DNA of 48,220 nucleotides from Bacteroidales bacterium (GTDB lineage: Bacteria > Bacteroidota > Bacteroidia > Bacteroidales > UBA932): positions 1-48,220 of the forward strand of contig JAEEVC010000021.1 in NCBI GenBank assembly GCA_016287075.1, given 5' to 3'. Under the pieces are notes generated by a model that was not told the origin of the DNA, made no database searches, and worked only from the letters and a program-made list of their open reading frames with translations. Positions 16,333 through 22,662 of the stretch are shown in pieces (the stretch's first letter is position 1; the number at the start of each line of letters is the position of its first letter). A program made the position numbers and the translations under genes.

Positions 16333-17402
16333 CGGTATGTGGCTATGACGGGATAATGGTCGGAGTACCGGACCTTGGAGACTGCGTAGGAAACCGCTTC
16401 CAGGTCACGGGGATACAGGATGTAATCGATCCGCAGGAAAGGACGGAATTTCGTGTAGGTGGCGCTGAGTCCCTGGCCGGCGGCGACGAAACTGTCCTTC
16501 CGGCCGGCCTTCAGGCGCTGGTAGGTATAGGACATCGGGACATCGTTGAAGTCGCCGAGCACCAGCGAATGGACGGGACTCTCCTTCATGCTCCGGACGA
16601 CGGCTTCCACCTGCGCCGGCCGGCGTTCGATGGTATGGCGCATCTTGCGCCCCGTCGTTTCCACGACTGCATCCTCCCCCCCGATCGAGCGGATGACGCC
16701 CTCCGGCGAGATGTTGTAGCTCTCGAGGTGACAGTTGTAGATCCGGACAACCGCCGTATCCAGGCTGATGTCCGTGTACAGGGCCATGTTCGTGCTGTGC
16801 TCGAAATCGATCTTTCCCTTGAACAGGATCGGACGGCGGCTGAGGGTCACGTTGCCGGCGTAGCCCTGCTGGCCCGTAAGGACATAGTATTCAGCCGCAT
16901 AGCCCGGGAAACGCGTCGCCAGGTAGCCCTGGATGTCCACAGCATTGGGCAGGTAGAATTCCTGGAGGCAGATGATGTCCGCATCCGTGCCGCGCAGGAA
17001 GGCGGCGACGGAGTCGGCGAGGGCGAGGCGGGGCACATCGGCCCCGGCGCCCTGTTTGTGCGCGAACAGGCCGACGTTGTAGGAGACGATCTTCAGCGGG
17101 CCTTCCTCCCCGTCCGTTCCCTTGAAACGGACGTAACGGCCCGCCAGGAAGACGGAGGGCAGCAGGATGATGAAAAGGAGGGCCGCCAGCCGCGAACGCC
17201 GGAACAGGCCTACCACCAGCAGCAGGAGGGCCAAAACCAGCAGCAGCGGGTACAGGAGGCCGAAAATGCTGACAAGCCAGGCCTTTGCCGGGTTGAGGAT
17301 GAGGGCGCCGTAGCACAGGAGCAGGGCCACGGCGACGGACAGCGCGAGCAGGCCGAAGAGGAGCCGGGAAAAGAAGCCGGGGGTGTTTCGGGTTTCCGCC
17401 AT
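16329..17402 (-). CDS. Membrane-anchored endonuclease/exonuclease/phosphatase-family protein
   Basis: 357 residues. Three hydrophobic segments (about 10-36, 40-67, 72-91) precede an EEP domain. The domain keeps its metal and catalytic motifs: SYNVG, CLQEF, NCHLES, LGDFND and SDHYPV. The catalytic part most likely faces the periplasm. Substrates in this superfamily range from DNA to phosphoesters and lipids; the membrane anchor makes a housekeeping nuclease less likely, but no substrate can be named. It lies 4 bases after the rhomboid gene and overlaps tsaC. Confidence 0.85.
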   Translation of the reverse strand: MAETRNTPGFFSRLLFGLLALSVAVALLLCYGALILNPAKAWLVSIFGLLYPLLLVLALLLLVVGLFRRSRLAALLFIILLPSVFLAGRYVRFKGTDGEEGPLKIVSYNVGLFAHKQGAGADVPRLALADSVAAFLRGTDADIICLQEFYLPNAVDIQGYLATRFPGYAAEYYVLTGQQGYAGNVTLSRRPILFKGKIDFEHSTNMALYTDISLDTAVVRIYNCHLESYNISPEGVIRSIGGEDAVVETTGRKMRHTIERRPAQVEAVVRSMKESPVHSLVLGDFNDVPMSYTYQRLKAGRKDSFVAAGQGLSATYTKFRPFLRIDYILYPRDLEAVSYAVSKVRYSDHYPVIATYR

Positions 17403-17406
17403 AGGA

Positions 17407-18078
17407 TTATCGTTGCCAGAGTTTGCCGCTCTTCCGCCAGTAGAGCATCAGGAGGAAGCCGATGAGCATGCCGCCGAGATGGGCGAAATGGGCGATGCCG
17501 TCCATCGTGCCGGTGATGCCGGTCACCACCTCGATGCCGGCGAAAATGAGCACCCACCACTTCGCCTTGAGCGGAATGGGCGGGAACAGGAGGACCAGCG
17601 TGGCGTCCGGATAGAGCATCGCGAAGGCGATCAGGACGCCGTAGATGGCGCCGGAGGCCCCGACGGTGGGAATGGAGAGGATGTCCGCGGCCATGCCGGC
17701 GGCCATATGGAGCTGGCACCATTGGACTCCCCAGTGGAGCGCCATGGCACCGAATCCGCATATGAAATAGAAAATCAGGAACTTCCGTTCCCCGATGGCC
17801 CGCTCCACCGGCGCGCCGAACATCAGCAGCGTGTACATGTTGAAGAACAGGTGCCAGAAGCCCCCGTGCATGAACATGTGCGTCAGCGGCTGCCAGATGC
17901 GGAAAAACGGCGAGGCCGGGTAAAAGAGGGCGAACATCCTGTACATGTAGTCGTCATGGAGCAACGTGTCGTCGATGAACGTCGCGACAAACACGACGAT
18001 GTTGATCAGCAGGAGGTTCCGGGTGACGGTCGGGATGGACTGCCAGAAAGGGGGACGGGTATTCTCGTAGTAGGGCAT
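17407..18078 (-). CDS. Rhomboid-family intramembrane serine protease
   Basis: 223 residues with six hydrophobic segments. The GASGAIYG motif places the nucleophile at Ser142. HFAHLGG supplies the catalytic His near residue 200. MHGGFWHLFFNMYTL (70-84) is the conserved loop and helix after the first transmembrane segment. It cleaves membrane proteins inside the bilayer; the substrate is unknown. It is in the operon between mutL (3-base gap) and the EEP-family gene. A mutL-rhomboid neighbourhood is familiar in Bacteroidetes (recalled, not checked). Confidence 0.93.
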   Translation of the reverse strand: MPYYENTRPPFWQSIPTVTRNLLLINIVVFVATFIDDTLLHDDYMYRMFALFYPASPFFRIWQPLTHMFMHGGFWHLFFNMYTLLMFGAPVERAIGERKFLIFYFICGFGAMALHWGVQWCQLHMAAGMAADILSIPTVGASGAIYGVLIAFAMLYPDATLVLLFPPIPLKAKWWVLIFAGIEVVTGITGTMDGIAHFAHLGGMLIGFLLMLYWRKSGKLWQR

Positions 18079-18081
18079 CGG

Positions 18082-19914
18082 CTAGAACTTTTTGTCCAGT
18101 TCGTCCAGCGGAAGGACGGCGAGGATCCGCTTGCCGCCGCTGGTGAATTCGGGATTGTCGGAAGAAAGGAGGGCGTCGAGCAGGCGCTGGGCCTCGACGG
18201 GCGATGCGAGGTCCCGGCCGCCGGAAGCGCCGAGGACGGCGAACTTCTCCGCCAGGGCGGACTCCATCACCCCGGGCAGGGAGGCGTGGTTGTCCGACAG
18301 GATGAGCAGGACGTCGGAAACCAGGGTCTCGACCTTGCCGGGCTCGGTGGAATACCCCTCCGGGACGCCGTTGACCACGACGGTGTCGTTGCCGAAGGGC
18401 GCGATGTCGAAGCCGAGCGAGCGGAGCAGGTCCGCATGGGCGTCGAAGACCGTCCGGTTGAGAGCGCCCACGTTGACCTGGACCGGGAAAAGGGCGGTCT
18501 GGGTGACGTGGCCGCTGCTGGAGAGCGCCTTGCGGAAACGGTCATAGAAGATGCGCTCCCGGGCGCGCCGGACATGGACCACCATCACGCCGGAGGAGGA
18601 GGGCGCAAGGATATATTTGCCGTGGACGGGGAGGACACGGTGCGACGGCAGGGCGGCCTGCTCCTCGAAGAGCTTGCCGTAATCCTCCCGCCGGTCGACC
18701 AGCCCGCCGGTGCGGAACGGCGCGTCCGCGCCGCCGCCGTTTCCGGCCTTGGGGGCCTCCCAGGCACCGAAATCGAACTGGGCCTGGGCGCCCGTCGGCG
18801 CGAAGGGATCGTAGTTCGGATCCACGCCGGCCTGGGGGATGCTGGAAGGGCTGTATTCCTGGAAGCGGGTGCCGATCACCGGCAGGTCCTTCGCTTCCGG
18901 GTTGTCGAAATCCAGGTCCGCGGCCACGGCGTGGTAGCCGAGCGCCTCCTTGACGGCGGCGAAGACCACCTGGAAGACGACGCTGTCCTCGGCGAACTTG
19001 ATTTCGGTCTTGGTCGGGTGGATGTTCACATCGACCGAGGAGGGGTCCGTTTCGAGGTAGAGGAAATAGGACGGCGTCACCCCTTCGGGAATCAGGTTCT
19101 CGTAGGCGTTCATCACCGCCTTGTGGAGGTAGGGGCTGCGGAAATAGCGGCCGTTGACGAAGAAGAACTGGTTGCCGAGGGTCTTCCGGGCGCCTTCCGG
19201 CCGGCCGGCGAAACCGTGGAGGCGGAGGAGGGAGGTCTCCGCAGAGACGTCCACGACATCGCCCACCACCGTCGGGCCCAGCAGGTCCTGGATCCTGAAT
19301 TTCAAGGACTTGGCCGGTTTGAGGACGCTGATGTCGCGGCCGTTGTGGCGGAGGGAGAATCCGGCGTCGGGCCGGGTCAGGGCCACGCGGGTGTATTCTT
19401 CGAGGATGTGCTTGAATTCGACGTTGTCCGACTTGAGGAACTTGCGGCGGGCGGGGACGTTGTAGAAGAGGTTCCGCACGGCAAAATTGGCGCCCTGCGG
19501 CGCCTGGACCTCGCGGGTGGAGAGGTGCTCGGAGGCGGCGAAGGCCACCTCCACGCCGACCTCATCCTCCGCCCGGCGGGTCTTGAGGGTCACTTCAGCC
19601 ACCGCGGCGATCGAAGCGAGGGCCTCCCCGCGGAAGCCGAAAGTGAGGATGCGGTCGAGGTCTTCCGCCGTGGCGATCTTCGACGTGGCGTGGCGCTCGA
19701 AGCAGAGGACGGCGTCGTCCGGGCTCATGCCGCAGCCGTTGTCGATGACCTGGATGAGCGTGCGGCCGGCATCCGTGATGACCACGTCCACCTGGCTCGC
19801 GCCGGCATCCAGGGCGTTCTCCATCAATTCCTTCACGACGGAGGAAGGCCGCTGGACGACCTCGCCCGCCGCGATCATGTTCGCGATGTTCCCCGGCAGT
19901 ATCCGCAGTTCCAT
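18082..19914 (-). CDS. mutL: DNA mismatch repair protein MutL
   Basis: Couples mismatch recognition by MutS to strand incision. 610 residues. The GHKL ATPase domain has KELMENALDAG (Glu29, Asn33), DNGCG (58-62) and GFRGEAL (93-99). The C-terminal dimerisation domain begins about residue 430. The canonical endonuclease motif DQHAAHER is replaced by VVHVRRARERIFYDRF, keeping only part of the consensus, so whether this MutL is an active endonuclease is open. Its ATG overlaps the stop of the upstream 102-residue gene (TAATG). Confidence 0.95.
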   Translation of the reverse strand: MELRILPGNIANMIAAGEVVQRPSSVVKELMENALDAGASQVDVVITDAGRTLIQVIDNGCGMSPDDAVLCFERHATSKIATAEDLDRILTFGFRGEALASIAAVAEVTLKTRRAEDEVGVEVAFAASEHLSTREVQAPQGANFAVRNLFYNVPARRKFLKSDNVEFKHILEEYTRVALTRPDAGFSLRHNGRDISVLKPAKSLKFRIQDLLGPTVVGDVVDVSAETSLLRLHGFAGRPEGARKTLGNQFFFVNGRYFRSPYLHKAVMNAYENLIPEGVTPSYFLYLETDPSSVDVNIHPTKTEIKFAEDSVVFQVVFAAVKEALGYHAVAADLDFDNPEAKDLPVIGTRFQEYSPSSIPQAGVDPNYDPFAPTGAQAQFDFGAWEAPKAGNGGGADAPFRTGGLVDRREDYGKLFEEQAALPSHRVLPVHGKYILAPSSSGVMVVHVRRARERIFYDRFRKALSSSGHVTQTALFPVQVNVGALNRTVFDAHADLLRSLGFDIAPFGNDTVVVNGVPEGYSTEPGKVETLVSDVLLILSDNHASLPGVMESALAEKFAVLGASGGRDLASPVEAQRLLDALLSSDNPEFTSGGKRILAVLPLDELDKKF

Positions 19915-20222
19915 TACAGGAGGGAATAGAATTTCGTGATATAGACCAGGACCACCGCGATCAGCAGGAGGGTGACCAGGCCGATGATGTTCTGGACCCG
20001 GCTGGCGGCGCCGCGGGTGCGCTTGTAATTGCCGTCGCGGAAGGCGCCGCGAAGGTGCTGCCCGGGGACATATTCCCCTTTCTCCTTCGCCTTTTCGTTC
20101 GTGCCGTCCACGTCGCCGAACATCTCCCGCCGCTTCTCCTCTTCGGGATCATAGTAACGGGGCTTGTAGTTGAACACCCGGTGCTCCTGGTCTCCGAAGA
20201 AACCGAAATTGAATCCTGCCAT
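19914..20222 (-). CDS. Small membrane protein upstream of mutL (102 aa)
   Basis: The start at 20222 is chosen because it follows the divergent promoter; the longer frame to 20474 runs into ispF. A charged N-terminal half contains NYKPRYYDPEEEKRREMFGD, followed by a single hydrophobic segment (about 78-97) and a very short tail. Conserved proteins with a Y-K/Q-P-R-Y/F-Y-D-P-E start precede mutL in Bacteroidales; their function is unknown. It is the first gene of the eight-gene operon and overlaps mutL by one base. Confidence 0.8.
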   Translation of the reverse strand: MAGFNFGFFGDQEHRVFNYKPRYYDPEEEKRREMFGDVDGTNEKAKEKGEYVPGQHLRGAFRDGNYKRTRGAASRVQNIIGLVTLLLIAVVLVYITKFYSLL

Positions 20223-20245
20223 GGCTCTGATCGTTTTATCGAATA

Positions 20246-20275
20246 ACAAATGTAAGCATTTTTCCTTACATTTGT
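20246..20275. promoter_or_regulatory. Divergent promoter pair forming a palindrome
   Basis: TACATTTG occurs on the plus strand (20267-20274, toward ispF) and on the minus strand (20254-20247, toward the mutL operon). Together they make a perfect 11-bp inverted repeat, acaaatgtaag and cttacatttgt, with an 8-base centre. ispF starts 18 bases after its box and the mutL operon about 25 after its own. Neither has a convincing -33 TTTG, because each -33 region falls in the other box. Confidence 0.7.
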
Positions 20276-20291
20276 GGAAAATTGACCGCTC

Positions 20292-20771
20292 ATGGACATC
20301 AGAATCGGAAACGGATACGACGTGCATGCCCTCGCAGAGGGCCTGCCGATGTGGCTTTGCGGCGTCCGCATTGAAAGTGCAACGGGCTTCGTGGCCCACT
20401 CCGACGGCGACGTGGCCATCCACGCCCTCTGCGACGCGCTGCTCGGCGCGCTCGCCCTCGGCGACATCGGCCACCTCTTCCCCGACACCGATCCCGCGTG
20501 GAAGGGCATCGACAGCAAGATCCTGCTGTCCAAGGTGATGGACCGCGTCCGCGCCGGCGGCTGGCGCGTCGGCAACGTGGATGTGACCATCGCCCTCCAG
20601 CGCCCGAAACTCGCCCCCCGCATCGCCGAAATGCGCGCGACCCTCGCACCCATCCTCGGTGTCGGGGCCGACGCCGTCTCCGTCAAGGCCACCACCACCG
20701 AACGCCTCGGCTTCGTCGGCCGCTCGGAAGGCTGCGAGGTCTGGGCCACCGTCCTGCTGCTGAAAGACTGA
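20292..20771 (+). CDS. ispF: 2-C-methyl-D-erythritol 2,4-cyclodiphosphate synthase
   Basis: Forms the cyclic diphosphate intermediate of the MEP isoprenoid pathway in the cytoplasm. 159 residues, the normal length. The zinc site is given by GYDVH (Asp10, His12) and the conserved HSDGDVAIHALCDALLGA. GDIGHLFPDTDP and the C-terminal TTTERLGFVGRSEG complete the family pattern. It is a single-gene unit divergent from the mutL operon, with the palindromic element (20837-20915) shortly after its stop. Confidence 0.96.
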   Translation: MDIRIGNGYDVHALAEGLPMWLCGVRIESATGFVAHSDGDVAIHALCDALLGALALGDIGHLFPDTDPAWKGIDSKILLSKVMDRVRAGGWRVGNVDVTIALQRPKLAPRIAEMRATLAPILGVGADAVSVKATTTERLGFVGRSEGCEVWATVLLLKD

Positions 20772-20836
20772 CGCCCATTCCCGGCGCTGCGGAACGGCAG
20801 CCCCGGCGTGGCGTCCCTTCAGTTAAGGAATTGTGA

Positions 20837-20915
20837 AAGAATAACCTGCACCTCCGGTGTCTGCTGCTTCGCAGCCCTGTCCGGGTAAATGCCACCGGAG
20901 ATGCAGCTTATTCTT
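20837..20915. repeat. Palindromic element with invariant core, copy 2
   Basis: Arms aagaataacctgc (20837-20849) and gcagcttattctt (20903-20915) enclose the 31-base core (20861-20891), identical to the copy at 44106-44136. The arm sequence differs from the other copies (ctccgg in place of caccgg), but the change is present in both arms, so pairing is kept. The left flank ttaaggaattgtg (20823-20835) is shared with copy 1 at the same 4-base distance. It lies between ispF and the tRNA promoter and could serve as an ispF transcript end. The rest of 20772-21013 holds only the tRNA promoter. Confidence 0.85.
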
Positions 20916-20954
20916 TCCGTTTCACCAAATTCGCGAAATTTCCGCGAAAACCTG

Positions 20955-20984
20955 TTGCAAATACGGAAAAAAACCTTACCTTTG
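20955..20984 (+). promoter_or_regulatory. tRNA operon promoter
   Basis: TTG (20955-20957), 19 bp, TACCTTTG (20977-20984). Transcription would begin near 20991, about 23 bases before the first tRNA. Confidence 0.65.
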
Positions 20985-21013
20985 CAGTCCCAATCAGAAA
21001 TGAGCGGGATGCA

Positions 21014-21086
21014 TTGAGATATGGTGTAATGGTAGCACTACAGATTCTGGCTCTGTCAGTGAGGGTTCGAGTCCTTCTATCTCAAC
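21014..21086 (+). tRNA. tRNA-Gln (anticodon CTG)
   Basis: A full cloverleaf: acceptor ttgagat/atctcaa, anticodon stem acaga/tctgt around the loop ttCTGgc, and T arm gaggg/ccttc with the loop ttcgagt. The discriminator is c and CCA is not encoded. The anticodon reads CAG codons. Confidence 0.93.
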
Positions 21087-21114
21087 AAAAATCAGCCGTT
21101 TAAGCTGATTTTTT
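21087..21114. terminator. Hairpin with A and T tracts between the two tRNAs
   Basis: aaaaatcagc pairs with gctgattttt around a 7-base loop, with a T run on the plus strand. It has the form of a bidirectional terminator, but since tRNA-Met follows within 10 bases without its own promoter it may instead be a processing or attenuation structure. Confidence 0.6.
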
Positions 21115-21122
21115 AATGCCCT

Positions 21123-21196
21123 GGCGGGGTAGCTCAGCTGGTTAGAGCGTCGGATTCATAATCCGGAGGTCGTGGGATCGTGACCCACTCCCGCTA
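21123..21196 (+). tRNA. tRNA with anticodon CAT (elongator Met, or Ile2) and an unusual T loop
   Basis: Acceptor ggcgggg/tcccgct with G-U pairs at both ends, D stem gctc/gagc, anticodon stem tcgga/tccgg around the loop ttCATaa, T stem gtggg/cccac. The T loop reads atcgtga, so positions 54 and 58 are A and T instead of the near-universal T54 and A58. Identity as Met or as lysidine-modified Ile2 cannot be decided by eye; it is not the initiator type. Confidence 0.88.
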
Positions 21197-21263
21197 CAAA
21201 ACATCACACATAAGTCTTGGTTCGACTACGATCAACCAAACAGACTAAACTCCCTATATACCC

Positions 21264-21297
21264 GTCACAAAACCTTGTGATGGTTTTTTGTTTTTAC
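21264..21297 (+). terminator. Terminator of the tRNA operon
   Basis: tcacaa (21265-21270) pairs with ttgtga (21275-21280) around aacc, followed by tggttttttgttttt. Confidence 0.7.
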
Positions 21298-21328
21298 TTG
21301 TTATTTATCAATAAATCACTTATCTTTG
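21298..21328 (+). promoter_or_regulatory. Promoter of a possible small RNA
   Basis: TTG (21298-21300), 20 bp, TATCTTTG (21321-21328) right after the tRNA terminator. No open frame follows on this strand that looks coding; a hairpin and terminator-like signal do (21359-21411). Confidence 0.5.
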
Positions 21329-21334
21329 CATCAC

Positions 21335-21411
21335 AAAAAGTCCTACTCGGGAGCGAAGGCCTTGGTTCCACCAAGGCGGTTTATGTAGCTCAAGCGGGGC
21401 TTTTTTATTTT
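21335..21411 (+). ncRNA. Possible small RNA with hairpin and terminator
   Basis: A transcript from the 21298-21328 promoter would contain a perfect hairpin, gccttgg/ccaaggc (21359-21365 with 21371-21377, loop ttcca). It would end at a second short stem, agctc/gggct, followed by ttttttattttttattg. The 3' half also overlaps, in antisense, the former end of the DUF3800 relic. The segment tatgtagctcaagcgggg resembles the D-arm side of a tRNA, so a decayed tRNA fragment is an alternative reading. Confidence 0.35.
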
Positions 21412-21994
21412 TTATTGTCGTTCCGGAACTCCGGCGTGGTGAACTTCCAATGCCTGTAAGGCTTGCTCCAGAAGTCTTTTGGAACAGCAATTGGCGTTGT
21501 GTTGCTGATGTCAAACAATTCGATATTGTTGCAGTCTTTAATTCGATATTGTTGCAGTCTTTAATATGTTCCAGAATGTGGAAGAATAACTGTTCTTTTG
21601 CGATGGTCCGATGTCCACGTTCAGTCGCTCCAGCAGGAATCTCCTCATTCTTCTTGTTTAGCATGAACGAGATGGAGCCAAGAACGATGTCCATGCATTG
21701 CTGAATGCTGTGCTTGTGTGAATCAATCTCAGCTATATCATCGTGCCGGATGATGATGCGGGCCTTCCGGAACTGCCACAAGTTCTGAAGGTAGGCAATA
21801 TGCGCTTTGAAGGCATCGTTTTCGGGAATGGATACCGGCATTTTGTCGAAGTACAGTTTCAGATAGACAGGCTCGTCCGTGTGACCATCATGATACACCA
21901 AACCGAAAGCGTGCTTGATAAACTGATAATACAGGAGGTGGTAGCAATTTGCAATCTGGTCCTGATGAAGGGAAATGATAACGGGGGTCCACAA
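21405..21994 (-). pseudogene. DUF3800 gene relic, N-terminally truncated and frameshifted
   Basis: Minus-strand translation from 21994 gives a protein resembling the C-terminal two thirds of DUF3800 proteins: a LYFDKMP segment, then HDDIAEIDSHKHSIQQCMDI, VLGSISFMLN and RTIAKEQLFFHI. An in-frame TGA lies just upstream of the TTG at 21994 and the usual N-terminal part is missing. After NNIEL the frame is lost at a 23-bp tandem duplication. Removing one copy restores FDISNTTPIAVPKDFWSKPY, then RHWKFTTPEFRNDNKK and a stop at 21405. Local base composition is clearly AT-richer than the neighbours, which suggests horizontal origin. Confidence 0.75.
21518..21563. repeat. Perfect 23-bp tandem duplication
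   Basis: attcgatattgttgcagtct plus tta occurs twice without a gap (21518-21540 and 21541-21563). As 23 is not a multiple of three, it breaks the reading frame of the DUF3800 relic. Confidence 0.95.
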
Positions 21995-22057
21995 AGAGAG
22001 TGACCTGGATCAAATTGACTCTTGGCCACTCTCTATGAAACCTTCAATGATTTCGGA

Positions 22058-22219
22058 TCACTCGGCTTTCTTCAAGGCGGGAACAGCACCCGAAAGATCC
22101 CAGACATCCGTGCTCCAGCCGAGGTCGGCCGCAAGCTGCGATACCGTCTTGCCGGCCGCTGCGGCCTTGCCGGTGCTGAAACAGCGCCTGACAGCAGACG
22201 ACTGCGGTCCGAAATAATT
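22058..22219 (-). pseudogene. C-terminal fragment of a Bacteroidales surface protein
   Basis: The minus-strand frame ending at the stop 22060-22058 reads CFSTGKAAAAGKTVSQLAAD followed by LGWSTDVWDLSGAVPALKKAE. This resembles the C-terminus of large repetitive surface proteins in Bacteroidales that end in a W-x-x-D-V-W-D-L block (recalled as GLUG-type proteins; family not certain). No start or body is present. The fragment stops at the blaI promoter region and lies beside the DUF3800 relic, so both look like debris of one rearranged segment. Confidence 0.5.
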
Positions 22220-22227
22220 ACGGAAAT

Positions 22228-22270
22228 CTCCTAAAAAAATTAGGAGTTTTGAAAATAATCCCTATCTTTG
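22228..22270 (+). promoter_or_regulatory. blaI-M56 promoter with candidate BlaI operator
   Basis: TATCTTTG (22263-22270) is a consensus -7 box. A perfect palindrome, ctcctaa/ttaggag with a 5-base A spacer (22228-22246), covers the place where the -33 box should be. Autoregulation by BlaI/MecI-type repressors through such palindromes is the family rule, so this is a plausible operator, though its sequence differs from the TACA/TGTA type known in staphylococci. Confidence 0.55.
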
Positions 22271-22296
22271 CAGGCAGAACAATGTTTCGATTTGTC

Positions 22297-22662
22297 ATGA
22301 AGCAGACACTGACCAACAAGGAAGAGATGCTGATGAACATCTTCTGGAAGCATGGAAGCCTGTTCATCCGGGACGTGATTTCGTACCTGCCGGAACCAAG
22401 GCCCCATTACAACACCGTGGCCACACTGGTCAAGTTCCTGGAAGAGAAAGGATTCCTGGAGCGGGAGCCGATGGCCAATTCCTTCCGGTACAAGGTGAAG
22501 ACCAGCGAACGCCAATACAGGGGACGGACCGTCTCCGAGGTCGTTTCGCAGTACTATGACAACTCCTACACCTCCCTGGTGTCGCAGTTCGTGGAGGAGG
22601 AAAAGATCGACCTCGACGAACTGAAGGCACTGATCGCATCCATCGAAAGCAGGAAACCATGA
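22297..22662 (+). CDS. BlaI/MecI-family transcriptional repressor
   Basis: A winged-helix repressor of 121 residues from ATG 22297 (ATG 22282 would leave a leader of only a few bases). Recognisable blocks are LTNKEEMLMNIFWKHGSLFI, then PEPRPHYNTVATLVKFLEEKG (the recognition helix region) and the C-terminal dimerisation part with QYYDNSYTSLVSQFVEEEKI. It is expected to be inactivated when its membrane partner, the next gene, senses a signal. The stop overlaps that gene's ATG (ATGA). The inducing signal is not evident; no beta-lactamase gene is adjacent. Confidence 0.9.
   Translation: MKQTLTNKEEMLMNIFWKHGSLFIRDVISYLPEPRPHYNTVATLVKFLEEKGFLEREPMANSFRYKVKTSERQYRGRTVSEVVSQYYDNSYTSLVSQFVEEEKIDLDELKALIASIESRKP

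Noticed and set aside
17383..19929. An 848-codon plus-strand open frame
   Set aside because: It is antisense to mutL and the rhomboid gene, both certain from motifs. The translation is Gly/Glu/Val/Arg-rich shadow sequence.
22022..22234. A 70-codon plus-strand frame in front of blaI
   Set aside because: The opposite strand gives a better, family-like C-terminal fragment ending LGWSTDVWDLSG, so the plus frame is taken as its shadow.
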